From positions 5,999,470-6,063,469 of the forward strand of contig NZ_CP059557.1 of assembly GCF_022828475.1 (NCBI RefSeq): a stretch of 64,000 nt of DNA, written 5' to 3'. Source of the stretch: Saccharopolyspora gloriosae. Lineage in GTDB: Bacteria > Actinomycetota > Actinomycetes > Mycobacteriales > Pseudonocardiaceae. The notes beneath the pieces were generated by a model, which saw only the letters and a program-made list of their open reading frames with translations, was not told the DNA's origin and searched no databases. Both the position numbers and the translations under genes were made by a program. Positions 34,788 through 44,735 of this stretch are shown one piece after another; the stretch's first letter is position 1, and every line of letters starts with the position of its first letter.

Positions 34788-35708
34788 ATGAACCGCATCG
34801 GCGCCTCCGGCCTGCCACCCGAACCAATGGTGGCGACCCGGAACGATCCGATCGCCGAGCACGTCCGTGCCGCGCTGGACGCCCGGTTACGCACACTGCT
34901 GGAACATCAGGCAGGCACCCGAAGCGGCGAGTCCCCCGAGCAGCTGCACCAGATGCGCGTCTCGGTGCGCAGAATGCGGTCCGTGCTCAAGTCCGCCGCA
35001 CCCTTCCTCGACCAGCACTGGTCGGAGCCGCTGCGCGCGGAACTGGGGTGGCTCGGCCGCGAACTCGGCGTGGTCCGCGACCTGGACGTGCTGCTCGCCC
35101 GGCTGCACCGGGATGCGGCGGAATTCGAAGCCGCGCAACGTGAATCGGCGGCTCAACTGATCGGCGCGCTGGAAGCCGAACACCGGGCCGCGCGAGAGTC
35201 GCTGCAGGCCGCGCTGAACGGCGACCGCCACCGATCACTGCTCAACGCGCTGGCCGAAGCGGTGCACGATCCGCTGCCCGCCTCCGACGTCGAGCATTGC
35301 GGAACCCGCGAGCTCCGGGCACTGGTCGCCAAGCAGTACCGCAAGCTGCGGCGAACCGTCGACGAACTCGGCGCCGAGCCCACCGATGCGGAACTGCACG
35401 AGCTGCGGATCCTCGGCAAACGGCTGCGCTACACCGCGGAACTCGCCGAGCCGGTGTTCGGGAAACCGATGCGCCAGCTGCTCAACGTCGCGAAGCACTT
35501 CCAGGACGTGCTCGGCGAACATCAGGACGCCTGCGTCGCCGAACAGCGGGTGCTGGAGCTGTTGACGGATCTCGGCCCCGCCCCCGATCCGGCGGTCGCG
35601 TTCGTGGCCGGTCGTCTCGTCGAACGCGAGCATTCCCGCCGAGTCGCGCATCGGCAGCGGTGGCGCGAATGCTGGCGCGACCTGCGCAGCACCGCGGCGA
35701 AGGTGTGA
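34788..35708 (+). CDS. CHAD-domain protein
   Basis: 306 residues. The CHAD four-helix bundle repeats its signature twice: PEQLHQMRVSVRRMRSVLKS (about 46-65) and ELHELRILGKRLRYTAELAE in the second half, with conserved His and Arg/Lys that bind polyphosphate. Unlike many relatives, it has no CYTH triphosphatase domain. It probably binds inorganic polyphosphate or associates with polyP granules. It converges on dapC. Confidence 0.9.
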   Translation: MNRIGASGLPPEPMVATRNDPIAEHVRAALDARLRTLLEHQAGTRSGESPEQLHQMRVSVRRMRSVLKSAAPFLDQHWSEPLRAELGWLGRELGVVRDLDVLLARLHRDAAEFEAAQRESAAQLIGALEAEHRAARESLQAALNGDRHRSLLNALAEAVHDPLPASDVEHCGTRELRALVAKQYRKLRRTVDELGAEPTDAELHELRILGKRLRYTAELAEPVFGKPMRQLLNVAKHFQDVLGEHQDACVAEQRVLELLTDLGPAPDPAVAFVAGRLVEREHSRRVAHRQRWRECWRDLRSTAAKV

Positions 35709-35712
35709 GCGC

Positions 35713-36831
35713 TCAGCTCAGGCGGTCCGCCGCGGCCCGGATCCGCTCGTCGGTGGCGGTCAGCGCGATCCGGACGTGCCGCTGTCCGGCCGGGCCGTAG
35801 AACGTGCCGGGCGCGACGAGAATCCCGCGCTGCGCCAGCCGATCCACCGTTTCCCACGCGTCCGCTCCGCGCGTCGCCCACAGGTACAGGCCGCCGTGCG
35901 AATGCTCGATGGTGAACCCGGCGGCCTCCAGCACGGGCCGCAGGACCGCGCGTCGGGCCGCGTACAGGTCGCGCTGCACGCGCACGTGCTCGTCGTCGGC
36001 CAGTGCCGCCGTCATGGCCTGCTGCACCGGTCGCGGCATGATCATTCCCGCGTGCTTGCGCAGTTCCAGCAGCCGGGCCACGAGATCCGGGTCGCCGGTG
36101 ACGAACCCGGCGCGGTACCCGGCCAGGTTCGACGACTTCGACAGCGAATGCACCGCAAGGATCCCGGTGAAGTCCGTGGTCACCGAGGGATCCAGCACCG
36201 ACACCGGCTCGGCTTCCCAGCCGAGCGCCAGGTAGCACTCGTCCGAGGCCACCACGGCCCCGACCGCGCGCGCCGCCCGCACCGACTCCGCGAGCTCGGC
36301 GGCGTCGAGCACCCGGCCGGTCGGGTTCGACGGCGAGTTCAGCCACACCAGGGTGGTTCCGGCGGGCGGGGTCTCGCCCGGCGCGAGCCGCACCACCTCG
36401 GCACCGACGATCTTCGCGCCGACCTCGTAGGTCGGGTACGCCAGTTCCGGGATGGCGACGATGTCACCCGGGCGCACCCCGAGCAGCGTCGGCAACCAGG
36501 CGACCAGCTCCTTGGAGCCGATCGTCGGCAGCACCGCGGCCGGGTCGATGCTGACGCCGTGCCTGCGCACCAGCGCGTCGACCGCGGCCTCCCGCAGCTC
36601 GGGAGTGCCGTGCGTGGCCGGATAGCCGGGGATGTCGGAGACCGCGGCCAGCGCACCGCGCAACGGCTCCGGCACCGGATCGACGGGAGTTCCGACCGAG
36701 AGGTTCACCAGCCCGTCGGGATGCGCCCGTGCCGTCGCGGTCTGGCCCGCCAGCGAATCCCAGGGGAAATCCGGCAGGCTCGGACCGCGCAGCGCGGGTG
36801 CCCCGTCCGCGGGGTGCGTCCCGGAGGTCAT
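35713..36831 (-). CDS. dapC: Succinyldiaminopimelate aminotransferase
   Basis: 372 residues, fold-type I class I aminotransferase. PLP site [16 protein letters not shown] has the catalytic Lys; [13 protein letters not shown] and the C-terminal [13 protein letters not shown] arginine bind substrate. Its coupling to the ferredoxin gene (ATGA overlap) and closeness to dapD/dapE identify it as the diaminopimelate pathway enzyme, as for Rv1178 in M. tuberculosis. Confidence 0.92.
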   Translation of the reverse strand: MTSGTHPADGAPALRGPSLPDFPWDSLAGQTATARAHPDGLVNLSVGTPVDPVPEPLRGALAAVSDIPGYPATHGTPELREAAVDALVRRHGVSIDPAAVLPTIGSKELVAWLPTLLGVRPGDIVAIPELAYPTYEVGAKIVGAEVVRLAPGETPPAGTTLVWLNSPSNPTGRVLDAAELAESVRAARAVGAVVASDECYLALGWEAEPVSVLDPSVTTDFTGILAVHSLSKSSNLAGYRAGFVTGDPDLVARLLELRKHAGMIMPRPVQQAMTAALADDEHVRVQRDLYAARRAVLRPVLEAAGFTIEHSHGGLYLWATRGADAWETVDRLAQRGILVAPGTFYGPAGQRHVRIALTATDERIRAAADRLS

Positions 36832-37148
36832 TCTCCCTGCGGGGGCAGGCTGGTCACGGGCTCGACGTCCATCTCGACCTTGCCGACCTTGGCCGCGCCG
36901 CCGGGCGAGCCGAGCTCGTCGAAGAAGTCGACGTTCGCCTTCGTGTACGCGCCCCACTCGTCGGGGACGTCGTCCTCGTAGTAGATGGCCTCGACCGGGC
37001 AGACCGGCTCGCAAGCACCGCAGTCGACGCATTCATCGGGGTGGATGTAGAGCATCCGCCCGCCTTCGTAGATGCAGTCGACAGGGCATTCCTCGATGCA
37101 TGCCTTGTCGAGCACGTCGACGCAGGGCTCGGCGATCACGTAGGTCAC
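36828..37148 (-). CDS. fdxA: 7Fe ferredoxin FdxA/FdxC
   Basis: 106 residues from GTG 37148 (GGAGAG ribosome binding site). Two cluster sites: [17 protein letters not shown] gives the 3Fe-4S type spacing (the second Cys position is moved), and [12 protein letters not shown] is the standard 4Fe-4S motif. The C-terminal extension matches the actinobacterial 7Fe family. It transfers electrons in the cytoplasm; the link to dapC is positional, not chemical. Confidence 0.94.
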   Translation of the reverse strand: MTYVIAEPCVDVLDKACIEECPVDCIYEGGRMLYIHPDECVDCGACEPVCPVEAIYYEDDVPDEWGAYTKANVDFFDELGSPGGAAKVGKVEMDVEPVTSLPPQGE

Positions 37149-37312
37149 GGTTGCTCTCCTGCTTGTTTTCGGTCCGGACCAGGCTTCCGCTACCCGGCCG
37201 ATGACAGTATCCCCCGGCCCCTGCACTGCGAGCCAAGGTGGTCCCACCGCACGGGATCCGATTCGACCATACGTCGGGCCGGGCACGGCGGTAAACGCCG
37301 TAAACCCCTAGA

Positions 37313-38290
37313 TCACCGACGCGTCACCGTGTAGCCCTCCGCTCGCAACCACTTCGCGCCGAGCTTGCCGATGCGCCGCAGCGCGGACCGTTCGCCCAGG
37401 TAACCGCCCACGACACCGATGATGGGGACGTTGCCGATCAACTCGTGGTAGAAGCGGCCCTGCGGGCGCTTGTCCAACTCCGAGTCGATCTCCCAGAGGG
37501 CACGTGCCATTCGCCACACCGTGCGCACGACCGCCTTCAGCCGGGAGCCGCCCGCCCGCTCGGCCGCGTCGAGCTCCTCGGTCAGTTCCGCGGTCTTCGC
37601 GTCCTCCTCTGCCTGCGCACCGCCGCGCGCCCCGGAGGCGACGTCCTCGGCGAGTTCGCGCTCCAGCAGCACTTTCGCGATCAGCCGCACTCGCGTGGCG
37701 TGATCGGTGGCGCCGTGCTCGGCCGCGATGGCCGACAGCACCAGCCCCTGACCGGCCAGGCCCAGCGCGTTGCGGATCGGCAGCCGCGAGGTGAGCGCGC
37801 CGCCGAAGCGGGGCAGTCCCGCCACGACCGCGACCAGTCGTCCGACCCGCTGCGCCCACCAGTCACAGCGCTGGTCCACGCTCATCGCGTCCCAGGTCGA
37901 ACTGCCCGGCAGCCGCATGCCGTCGAGCTGCCGCAGCAGCTTGTGCAGCAGTCCGGGTCCGTTGCCCGATTCGTCGCCGGAGTCCGCGCTTTCGCGCTCA
38001 TCTTTCCTGCCGGCGGTGTCGCGCCCACCGTTCCCGTCGACCGTTGCGCGTCCCTCGCTCGCGTCGGCTTTCTCCGGCGGTCCGGCACAGCCGGGCTCAC
38101 CCGCGTCCGGAGCGGCCTCGACATCAGGTTCCCCGGCGCCTTCGGCCTGCGCCGCCGCTGCGGTGTCCTCGAACCGGCCGCGCAGCCGCAGGGGGTCGGA
38201 CTGCCGCAGCACGTCCAGCAACGGCGTGGTCGCACGCACGAACGGACGCAACACGGCCGCGACCCGCTCATCGGTCAACACCTCGGCCAC
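37313..38290 (-). CDS. Conserved actinobacterial hypothetical protein
   Basis: 325 residues from GTG 38290. The N-terminal helix bundle (LTDERVAAVLRPFVRATTPL) is followed by a charged low-complexity linker (about 55-110) and a C-terminal region of weakly hydrophobic helices ending in GNVPIIGVVGGYLGERSAL. That Gly-rich hydrophobic stretch suggests membrane association. I do not recognise the family. It lies 12 bases downstream of the small membrane gene and is probably in the mshB operon. Confidence 0.8.
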   Translation of the reverse strand: MAEVLTDERVAAVLRPFVRATTPLLDVLRQSDPLRLRGRFEDTAAAAQAEGAGEPDVEAAPDAGEPGCAGPPEKADASEGRATVDGNGGRDTAGRKDERESADSGDESGNGPGLLHKLLRQLDGMRLPGSSTWDAMSVDQRCDWWAQRVGRLVAVVAGLPRFGGALTSRLPIRNALGLAGQGLVLSAIAAEHGATDHATRVRLIAKVLLERELAEDVASGARGGAQAEEDAKTAELTEELDAAERAGGSRLKAVVRTVWRMARALWEIDSELDKRPQGRFYHELIGNVPIIGVVGGYLGERSALRRIGKLGAKWLRAEGYTVTRR

Positions 38291-38302
38291 GACCGCACCT
38301 CG

Positions 38303-38668
38303 CTACTTCCCCGTCGGCCTGCCCAGGACGATCCCGAGCATCATCGCCGACGGCAGCGTTCCCGCGCCGATCAGCAACAACGTCCGCCAGTCGTTGCCCA
38401 TCAAGAGCACGTCCCCGCCGGGGCCGAAGAGGCCGAACACGAAGACCGTGGCAAACCACACCACCAGCGGCGCTGCCGCGACCCGCCTGCTCGGCGAGAG
38501 CCGACCAGCGGCCGAGACCAGCAGCGGAGTCGTCACGGCGGCGACCGCCGTCGTGATCGGGAACGGCACGCTGCCGATCCACAACGGCAGGAACAACAAC
38601 TCCGCCAGCGCCAGCACCACGGCGTCGAGGAGCAGGAACCCGAGCACCACCCGGTCGAAGCCCGTCAA
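38303..38668 (-). CDS. Small four-helix membrane protein (Rv1171-like)
   Basis: 121 residues from TTG 38668, overlapping the mshB stop as TTGA; a longer upstream frame lies inside mshB. Four hydrophobic helices are visible (VVLGFLLLDAVVLALAELLF, TTAVAAVTTPLLVSA, APLVVWFATVFVFGLF, LLLIGAGTLPSAMMLGIVLG). A membrane protein follows mshB in M. tuberculosis as well. Function unknown. Confidence 0.82.
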   Translation of the reverse strand: MTGFDRVVLGFLLLDAVVLALAELLFLPLWIGSVPFPITTAVAAVTTPLLVSAAGRLSPSRRVAAAPLVVWFATVFVFGLFGPGGDVLLMGNDWRTLLLIGAGTLPSAMMLGIVLGRPTGK

Positions 38669-39576
38669 CGCCGCTCCACCGGTTCGGTTCCGCTCACGCC
38701 GAGCCCGCCGAACAGGTCGTGCTCGCCGCCCTCCGGATCGCCCGTTGCCAGCACGTAGTGCTCGGTGTCCGACAAGGGGTGGGCCACCCCGTTCGACAAC
38801 GCGTAGGCGCCGACTCCCGCACCGTTGTTCCACTCGTCCAACCACACCTGCACCTGGGTGCCGTGGGCGCGCAGCGCGCGGATCTTGCCGGACAGGTGGT
38901 CCTCGATCCCGATCACCGTGGTGATCGACTCGTCGGCCACGCTCGGCAGGTCGTCAACGCCGGGCAGTTCGAAGGGCAACGCCTCGGCCGTGGCCAGCTC
39001 GGCCAAGCCCGCCCGCAGCCGGTCCCGGGACGGCACGGTGTGGAACACCCGCAACACGTCCGGAACCTCCGCCGCGGCGGCCATCGTGACCTCGTGCGCC
39101 CGCACGTGATCGGGATGACCGTAGCCACCGTCGGCGGCGTAGGTGACCACGACCTGCGGCCGAACCTCGCGCAGCACGGTGGCGAGCGCCTCGGTCTGCT
39201 CGGTGAAGTCGCCGACGGCGAACGCCCGTGGGTGAGCGGCGGGCAACGCGCCGGCCCGGCCGACTTCCTCCCACAACATTCCGGAATCCCGCCAGCGGCC
39301 GATACCGCCGAGGAAGCGGTGATCCGCCACCCGCAACGCGGCGCACGCCGACCGCAGCTCGCCGACTCGGTAGCCGCCGAGCTGGTCGGCCTGGTCCGCG
39401 GCCAGCCCGCGCAGGCTCTCCGGGATGACCTCGCCCTCTTCACCGAGCGTGCAGGTCACCACGGTGACCTGCACTCCACGCGCCGCGTAGCGCGCGATCG
39501 TCCCGCCGGTCCAGAGGGTCTCGTCATCCGGATGCGCGTGTACCAGCAGCAGCCGGGGTGGAGCCGTCAGCGTCAC
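38665..39576 (-). CDS. mshB: GlcNAc-Ins deacetylase of mycothiol synthesis
   Basis: 303 residues from GTG. PIG-L/LmbE family with zinc ligands in AHPDDET (about 14-20) and GHPDHVRAHE (about 146-155), and TCTLGEEGEV after the first strand. MshB removes acetate from 1D-myo-inosityl-GlcNAc, the second committed step to mycothiol, the thiol that replaces glutathione in actinomycetes. Length and motifs separate it from the conjugate amidase Mca (which has a longer C-terminus), though Mca cannot be fully excluded. Confidence 0.9.
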   Translation of the reverse strand: MTLTAPPRLLLVHAHPDDETLWTGGTIARYAARGVQVTVVTCTLGEEGEVIPESLRGLAADQADQLGGYRVGELRSACAALRVADHRFLGGIGRWRDSGMLWEEVGRAGALPAAHPRAFAVGDFTEQTEALATVLREVRPQVVVTYAADGGYGHPDHVRAHEVTMAAAAEVPDVLRVFHTVPSRDRLRAGLAELATAEALPFELPGVDDLPSVADESITTVIGIEDHLSGKIRALRAHGTQVQVWLDEWNNGAGVGAYALSNGVAHPLSDTEHYVLATGDPEGGEHDLFGGLGVSGTEPVERR

Positions 39577-39698
39577 CGGCCCAGCCTAATCGGAACGGTC
39601 CCCACCTCCACGCGGTGGTCGAGCGGCCGCCGGGCCGCCCTGTCAACCAGCATCGATCAACTTCACCCGGGCCGGGGAGCCGACTTCGCCCGGACGGA

Positions 39699-40349
39699 TC
39701 ACCGTCCCTGCAGCGCGTCCAGCGCGACCGCTTGGGCGAACACCAGCCGACGGTCCAGCCGCTCGTCCTCGATCTTGATCACATAGCGGTCTCGCAAGGA
39801 GACCTTCCGCTCCACCGACACCACGTTCCGGCCGTCCGCCGCGAAGTCGAAGTGGTACGGGAAGAAGAACGGGATGTTCTCCAGCAGCGGGATGAACTCC
39901 CACAGCCTGCGCAGCAGGGCGATCGGCTTGCTCCGCTCGTGGCCGACACCGGCCAGGTGCCCTGGCTGTTCCAGGTGCCAGGTCGAGCGGGCCAGCGACT
40001 TGCGGAAGTCCTTGCGGAACAGCCCGATCGGCGCACCGGACGCGTCCGTCACGTCGTAGCCCGACGCCAGGTCCAACGCCTTGCGCGCCCGGAACGCCGC
40101 CAGCACCTCGGTCTTGTCGGCGTCGGTGTAGAGCGTCACCTGCTCCTTGAACGCGACCCGCTTCTGCTGCGCGAACGCGACCAGTTCTCCCTCACCGCCC
40201 CGACCGTCGTCGGCCCGGATCTCGTACCGGTTCACCATGAACGTCATGCGCTGCCGCATGTGAAACGTCCCGACCTGCTGCAAACGCCCCGTTTCCACCC
40301 TTTTCTCCTTCGAACTCGGTTTCCCCGGCAACGCCAAGGAGTCGGTCAT
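39699..40349 (-). CDS. LURP-one/tubby-like (scramblase-type) protein
   Basis: 216 residues. The pattern VNRYEIRADDGRGGEGELVA, AFAQQKRVAFKEQVTLYTD, LASGYDVTDASGAPIGLFRK and FAQAVALDAL fits the LURP-one-related beta-barrel with a central helix, related to tubby and phospholipid scramblases. No catalytic motif is known. It stands alone between mshB and lpqW. Confidence 0.8.
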   Translation of the reverse strand: MTDSLALPGKPSSKEKRVETGRLQQVGTFHMRQRMTFMVNRYEIRADDGRGGEGELVAFAQQKRVAFKEQVTLYTDADKTEVLAAFRARKALDLASGYDVTDASGAPIGLFRKDFRKSLARSTWHLEQPGHLAGVGHERSKPIALLRRLWEFIPLLENIPFFFPYHFDFAADGRNVVSVERKVSLRDRYVIKIEDERLDRRLVFAQAVALDALQGR

Positions 40350-40357
40350 CGTCTTGT

Positions 40358-40496
40358 CAGTGGCGGGGCCGCTGACAAGCGGCCACCCGACCGGACCGCC
40401 GGCGGGTTCTCAGCGCGAGGACGGCTCGTCGCTGCGCAGAGAGCTGCTTGAGAAATCGATCCCGCAGCGAGAAGGCCGCTGCGGTTCCGCCACCCG
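40358..40496. repeat. Dispersed intergenic repeat, copy B
   Basis: Partner of the repeat at 12451-12603 with the same order of blocks. This copy also holds a perfect hairpin at its left end, GGCCGCT-GACA-AGCGGCC (near 40366-40383). It occupies nearly the whole space between the LURP-type gene and the lpqW stop. Confidence 0.85.
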
Positions 40497-40519
40497 ATAC
40501 AAGATCAACGTCCCGGGAC

Positions 40520-42253
40520 TCAGTAGCCGTCGTTGTCGCTAGGGGTGCCTTGCCATTCGGCTGCCGTGGAGAACGGCCCGGCGAGCCCGTCGCCGCGCTG
40601 CACGCCGTGCACCTCGCGGCCGAACGCCAGCACCTGTGCCTGCTGGTACAGCGGCAGCGCCACGGCCTGCGACCACAGCACCGATTCGACCCTCGCCGAT
40701 GCCTCCTCGAACGGCAGCGCACCGCTGAGCGCCGCGTCGATCGTCGGTTGCAGGAGCTGGTCGCAGAATCCGGTGGCGGTGAACGGGAACGGCTGGTCAT
40801 CCGAGTCGACCCCGGGGCAGCCGTAGGAGGCCGCCATCATCGCCGCCGGATCCCCGTCCGCGGGCCGCGGCGCGATCGCCATGTCCATCGAGCTCTCCGC
40901 CCCGGGCTCCGCCGAGAGCGGGTTCGTCGGCAGCATCTCGCCGAACAGCTGATCACCGGTCGGCGTGACCACGGTGGCGTGGACGTCGTGCTCCCGCAGC
41001 TGCTCCGCGGCGGCCTCGGCGATCCGGATGTACTGCTCGTGCTCGAACGGGGCCGCGATCACCAGGTTCAGCGTGCGCCCGTCCTTCGTCCACGCACCCG
41101 CTTCGTGGCGGTACCCGGCCTCCGTGAGCAGCTGCCGCAGCCGCTCCGGGTTCGGCCCGTCCGTGCCCGGGGGTTCGGTCGGCGTGTAGCCACGCTCCGA
41201 CGGCGCCAGCACTTGGGCGTGCGCATGCAGTTGGTCGCCCGGTCCGCCGCCGCTGCCCGCGTCGATCAGCGCCTGCCGGTCGAGCCCGGCCACAACCGCG
41301 TTGCGCACCCGCGCATCGGCGAGCTGGGCGCTGGTGGGCCGCAGCAGAACCTGCATCGTCGCCGGCCGAGGAACGGTGCTGACCTGCACCGAAGATCCGA
41401 GTTCGCGCAGCGCCGCCATAGTCGACCGATCCGCGCCGAACACCGCCAGGTGACTGTCTCCGCTGCGCAGGGCCTCGATCTGCCCGGCCTGATCGCTGGC
41501 GCGCAGCACGATCCGGTCGGAAACCGCGGGCGGCCCCCAGAACCGGTCGTTGCGCTCCAGGATGATCTCACCGCGCTGCAGGTCGACCTGCCGGATCGCG
41601 AACGGCCCGCCCGAGGCCGGGTAACCGCTGTCCAGGGCGGTCGTCCAGCCCCGCGGCGCGTCCCGCAGCAGATGCGCCGGGAGCAGGTTCGTGAACAGGC
41701 TCCGCCAGCCCGGGTAGGGCCGTTCGAAGGTCACTTCGACGGCCTTGCCGCCTTCTCGCGACTGCACGTCGTCGATCAGCTGGTACCCGGCGGGATCCGA
41801 CACACCGGGCTGGGAGCGCAGCTGCTCCCACAAGTAGACGAAGTCCTCGGCGGCGATCGGCGCGCCGTCCGACCAGTTCGCCTCCTTGCGGATCCGGTAG
41901 CGCACCGTGAACCGCTCGGCCTCCGGCATCACGTCCGCCGACTCCATCAGCGTCGTGTCCAGCGTGCTCGCGCCGTCCGGTCCCGGCCGGAACACCGAGG
42001 GCAGCATCAAGCTCGACAGCGCCGAACTCGTCGGGGACAGGTCCGCCAGCGTGTGCGGGTTGAACCCGCCTTCCAGCGAGTCGACCCCGACGACCACCTC
42101 GGTCGGCATCGGCTGCGTCGAGGGTGCCGTCTGCGGGCTCGGCTCAGGCGGCTCGACCAGCGGCGGTGGCGGCGCGTCGCTGCAGGCCACCACCAAGCTT
42201 CCGATCGTGACCAGCAAGCTGACCACGGTGAACGGACGTCGACCCTGGTGCAC
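40520..42253 (-). CDS. lpqW: LpqW-like lipoprotein (family 5 solute-binding fold)
   Basis: 577 residues from GTG 42253. Lipobox VVAC after a hydrophobic N-terminus, a Pro-rich linker, then the extracellular peptide-binding protein fold (FTVRYRIRKEANWSDGAPI, AEDFVYLWEQL, SGGPFAIRQVD). In M. tuberculosis the homologue next to typA, LpqW, does not import peptides but tunes lipomannan/PIM synthesis. No permease genes are adjacent here either, so the same scaffold-like role is likely. Confidence 0.88.
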   Translation of the reverse strand: MHQGRRPFTVVSLLVTIGSLVVACSDAPPPPLVEPPEPSPQTAPSTQPMPTEVVVGVDSLEGGFNPHTLADLSPTSSALSSLMLPSVFRPGPDGASTLDTTLMESADVMPEAERFTVRYRIRKEANWSDGAPIAAEDFVYLWEQLRSQPGVSDPAGYQLIDDVQSREGGKAVEVTFERPYPGWRSLFTNLLPAHLLRDAPRGWTTALDSGYPASGGPFAIRQVDLQRGEIILERNDRFWGPPAVSDRIVLRASDQAGQIEALRSGDSHLAVFGADRSTMAALRELGSSVQVSTVPRPATMQVLLRPTSAQLADARVRNAVVAGLDRQALIDAGSGGGPGDQLHAHAQVLAPSERGYTPTEPPGTDGPNPERLRQLLTEAGYRHEAGAWTKDGRTLNLVIAAPFEHEQYIRIAEAAAEQLREHDVHATVVTPTGDQLFGEMLPTNPLSAEPGAESSMDMAIAPRPADGDPAAMMAASYGCPGVDSDDQPFPFTATGFCDQLLQPTIDAALSGALPFEEASARVESVLWSQAVALPLYQQAQVLAFGREVHGVQRGDGLAGPFSTAAEWQGTPSDNDGY

Positions 42254-42318
42254 GCTGCCGAACCTCCCCTTTGTCCCCGGTTGCCGAATCCAGGCGGGCG
42301 CGATGTCCCCCTAAAGAA

Positions 42319-42352
42319 GGACGCGCGGAAACCCTCATGGTTCCGCGCGTCC
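42319..42352 (-). terminator. Intrinsic terminator after typA
   Basis: GGACGCGCGGAA and TTCCGCGCGTCC form a perfect 12-bp stem with a 10-base loop. Read on the minus strand it is followed by TTCTTTAG, a usable U-rich tract, so it ends typA transcription before lpqW. Confidence 0.85.
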
Positions 42353-42411
42353 CTTCAACACTGCACACCGGGGTGGAAACGCTCGGCCTCCGCCCAGCCG
42401 GAAGCCGGGGC

Positions 42412-44337
42412 TCAGCTGTTGTCGCGAGCCTTGGCGCGCGACCGCTCGCGGCCACGCGTCGTGCTGTCGAGCACCATCTTGCGCACCCGGATCGCCTCCG
42501 GCCCGACCTCGACGCACTCGTCCGCGGAGCAGAACTCCAGCGCCTCCTCCAGGCCCAGCGTGCGGGGGCGGGCCAGCCGCTCCAGCTCGTCGCCGGTGGC
42601 GGAGCGCATGTTGGTGAGCTTCTTCTCCTTGGTGACGTTGATGTCGAGGTCCTCGGCGCGCGGGTTCTCGCCCACGACCATGCCCTCGTACACCTCGGCG
42701 CCGGGCTCCACGAAGAACGTGCCGCGGTCCGCGAGCTGCATCATCGCGTAGCTGGTCACCGGACCGGTGCGGTCCGCCACCAGCGAGCCGGTGTGCCGCG
42801 TGCGCAGCTCCCCGACCCACGGGAAGTACCCCTCGAAGACGTGGTTGGCGATGCCGGTGCCACGGGTCTCGGTGAGGAACTCGGTGCGGAAGCCGATCAG
42901 GCCGCGCGACGGGATCACGTAGTCGAGCTTGATCCGGCCGGTGCCGTGCCCGTCCATCGTCTCCATCTTGCCCTTGCGGCCGGCCAGCAGCTGAGTGATC
43001 GCGCCCAGGTGCTCTTCAGGGGCGTCGATCGTCAGCCGCTCGAACGGCTCGGAGAGCTTGCCGTCGATGGTCTTGGTGACCACCTGCGGCTTGCCGACGG
43101 TGAGCTCGAAGCCCTCCCGGCGCATGGTCTCGACCAGCACCGCCAGCGCCAGCTCGCCACGTCCCTGGACCTCCCAGGTGTCGGGGCGCTCGGTCGGAAC
43201 GACCTTGAGGCTGACGTTGCCGATCAGCTCGGCGTCGAGGCGGTTCTTCACGAACCGCGCGGTGACCTTGGTGCCGCCGTTGCGGCCGGTCATCGGCGAG
43301 GTGTTCACACCGAGGGTCATCGAAATCGCCGGGTCGTCCACGGTGATCCGCGGCAGCGGCTCCGGGTTGTCCGGGTCGGCCAGGGTGTCGCCGATGGTGA
43401 TGTCCGGGATGCCGGCGATCGCCACCAGGTCACCGGCGTACGCCTCGGTGGCGGGCACCCGGTCCAGGTTCTCGGTGATGAGCAGCTCGGTGAGCCGGAC
43501 CTTCTCGACGGTGCCGTCCTCGCGGCACCAGCCGACGGTCTGCCCCTTGCTCAAGGTGCCCGCGTGGATGCGGCACAGCGCGATCCGGCCCAGGAACGCG
43601 GACGCGTCGAGGTTCGTCACCAACGCCCGCAGCGGCGCTTCGTGGTCGCCGAGCGGCGCGGGCACGTGCTCCATCAGGGTGTCGAACAGCGAGGTGAGGT
43701 CCTCGTCCTCGGGGAGGTCGCCGTCGGCGGGCTGGGTCCGGCTGGCACGGCCCGCGCGAGCGGAGGCGTAGATCACCGGGAGGTTCAGCACGGCGTCCAT
43801 GTCCACCGCGCCCTCACCGTCGTCGAGCTCGGAGGCGAGGTCCAGCAGCAGGTCGTGGGCCTCTTCGACGACCTCGGCGCAGCGCGCGTCGGGCCGGTCG
43901 ACCTTGTTCACGACCAGGATCACCGGGAGCTTCGCGGCCAGGGCTTTGCGCAGCACGAACCGCGTCTGCGGCAGCGGCCCCTCGCTGGCGTCGACCAGCA
44001 GGACCACGCCGTCGGCCATGGACAGGCCGCGTTCGACCTCGCCGCCGAAGTCGGCGTGGCCGGGGGTGTCGATCACGTTGATGGTGACGGGACCGTCCTC
44101 GGTCACCCGTCGGACGGCCGTGTTCTTGGCCAGGATCGTGATGCCTTTTTCCCGTTCCAGGTCATTGGAGTCCATGACCCGGTCGACGAGCTCGGCACGT
44201 TCGGAGAAGGCGCCGGATTGCCGCAGCATGGCGTCCACCAGGGTGGTCTTACCGTGGTCGACGTGCGCGACGATCGCGACGTTGCGCAGATCCGTACGGA
44301 TCCGCTGGTTCGGTTCGGCGACGCTGGTGGCGGGCAC
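42412..44337 (-). CDS. typA: Ribosome-associated GTPase TypA/BipA
   Basis: 641 residues from GTG 44337 (GGAG 8 bases upstream). G1 AHVDHGKT (24-31), G2/G3 DTPGHADFG and G4 NKVD are complete, followed by EF-G-like domains and the BipA-specific C-terminal domain (TNMRSATGDELERL). It is a translational GTPase that binds 70S ribosomes and assists assembly and stress adaptation. The neighbour lpqW is the same as in M. tuberculosis. Confidence 0.95.
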   Translation of the reverse strand: MPATSVAEPNQRIRTDLRNVAIVAHVDHGKTTLVDAMLRQSGAFSERAELVDRVMDSNDLEREKGITILAKNTAVRRVTEDGPVTINVIDTPGHADFGGEVERGLSMADGVVLLVDASEGPLPQTRFVLRKALAAKLPVILVVNKVDRPDARCAEVVEEAHDLLLDLASELDDGEGAVDMDAVLNLPVIYASARAGRASRTQPADGDLPEDEDLTSLFDTLMEHVPAPLGDHEAPLRALVTNLDASAFLGRIALCRIHAGTLSKGQTVGWCREDGTVEKVRLTELLITENLDRVPATEAYAGDLVAIAGIPDITIGDTLADPDNPEPLPRITVDDPAISMTLGVNTSPMTGRNGGTKVTARFVKNRLDAELIGNVSLKVVPTERPDTWEVQGRGELALAVLVETMRREGFELTVGKPQVVTKTIDGKLSEPFERLTIDAPEEHLGAITQLLAGRKGKMETMDGHGTGRIKLDYVIPSRGLIGFRTEFLTETRGTGIANHVFEGYFPWVGELRTRHTGSLVADRTGPVTSYAMMQLADRGTFFVEPGAEVYEGMVVGENPRAEDLDINVTKEKKLTNMRSATGDELERLARPRTLGLEEALEFCSADECVEVGPEAIRVRKMVLDSTTRGRERSRAKARDNS

Positions 44338-44735
44338 GCGAGCACTCCATGAGTTGGAAGACAAAGATCAGGTCTGGCATGGCGGCGGCGCTTGTCGACC
44401 TCGGCTGCCACGGTTCCGCTGCCGCCGCTGCGGAACTCGTGACCCCGGCGCGGACCGGCTGCTCCCCGACCCCGTTGTTCCGGCACGCTCCGCCCATCGA
44501 AGAAAGGCGACCGGTTACGGACGGTGGGGGCCGAAGGCCCGACACTGCTTAGGCTCGGTGCGTTGTCGACACGCGGCCTACTCCAGCGTAGAGCACTCGG
44601 CGGCCGAGCCCGACGACAGGTGTTGAGCGCAACACCTGCGCAGGCCACATCAAGTTCGCCGCGGACGTCTCGCGGCACCTACGCTGACGGGCGTCCGGTC
44701 CCCCAGCGGACCTCTCCGGCAGCGGGAAGCCAGGC
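44338..44735. promoter_or_regulatory. 398-bp divergent intergenic region with operator-like palindrome
   Basis: Between typA and the Lys/Cys-rich gene. The main structure is a perfect 9-bp inverted repeat CAGGTGTTG-AGCG-CAACACCTG at 44617-44638. It lies about 280 bases before typA and 97 before the plus-strand gene, so it could be an operator or a terminator-like hairpin. No coding frame with normal bias was seen. Confidence 0.55.

Noticed and set aside
42271-44352. Rightward 693-codon open frame opposite typA
   Set aside because: Exact antisense of TypA, which carries all GTPase motifs; no domain in the shadow frame.
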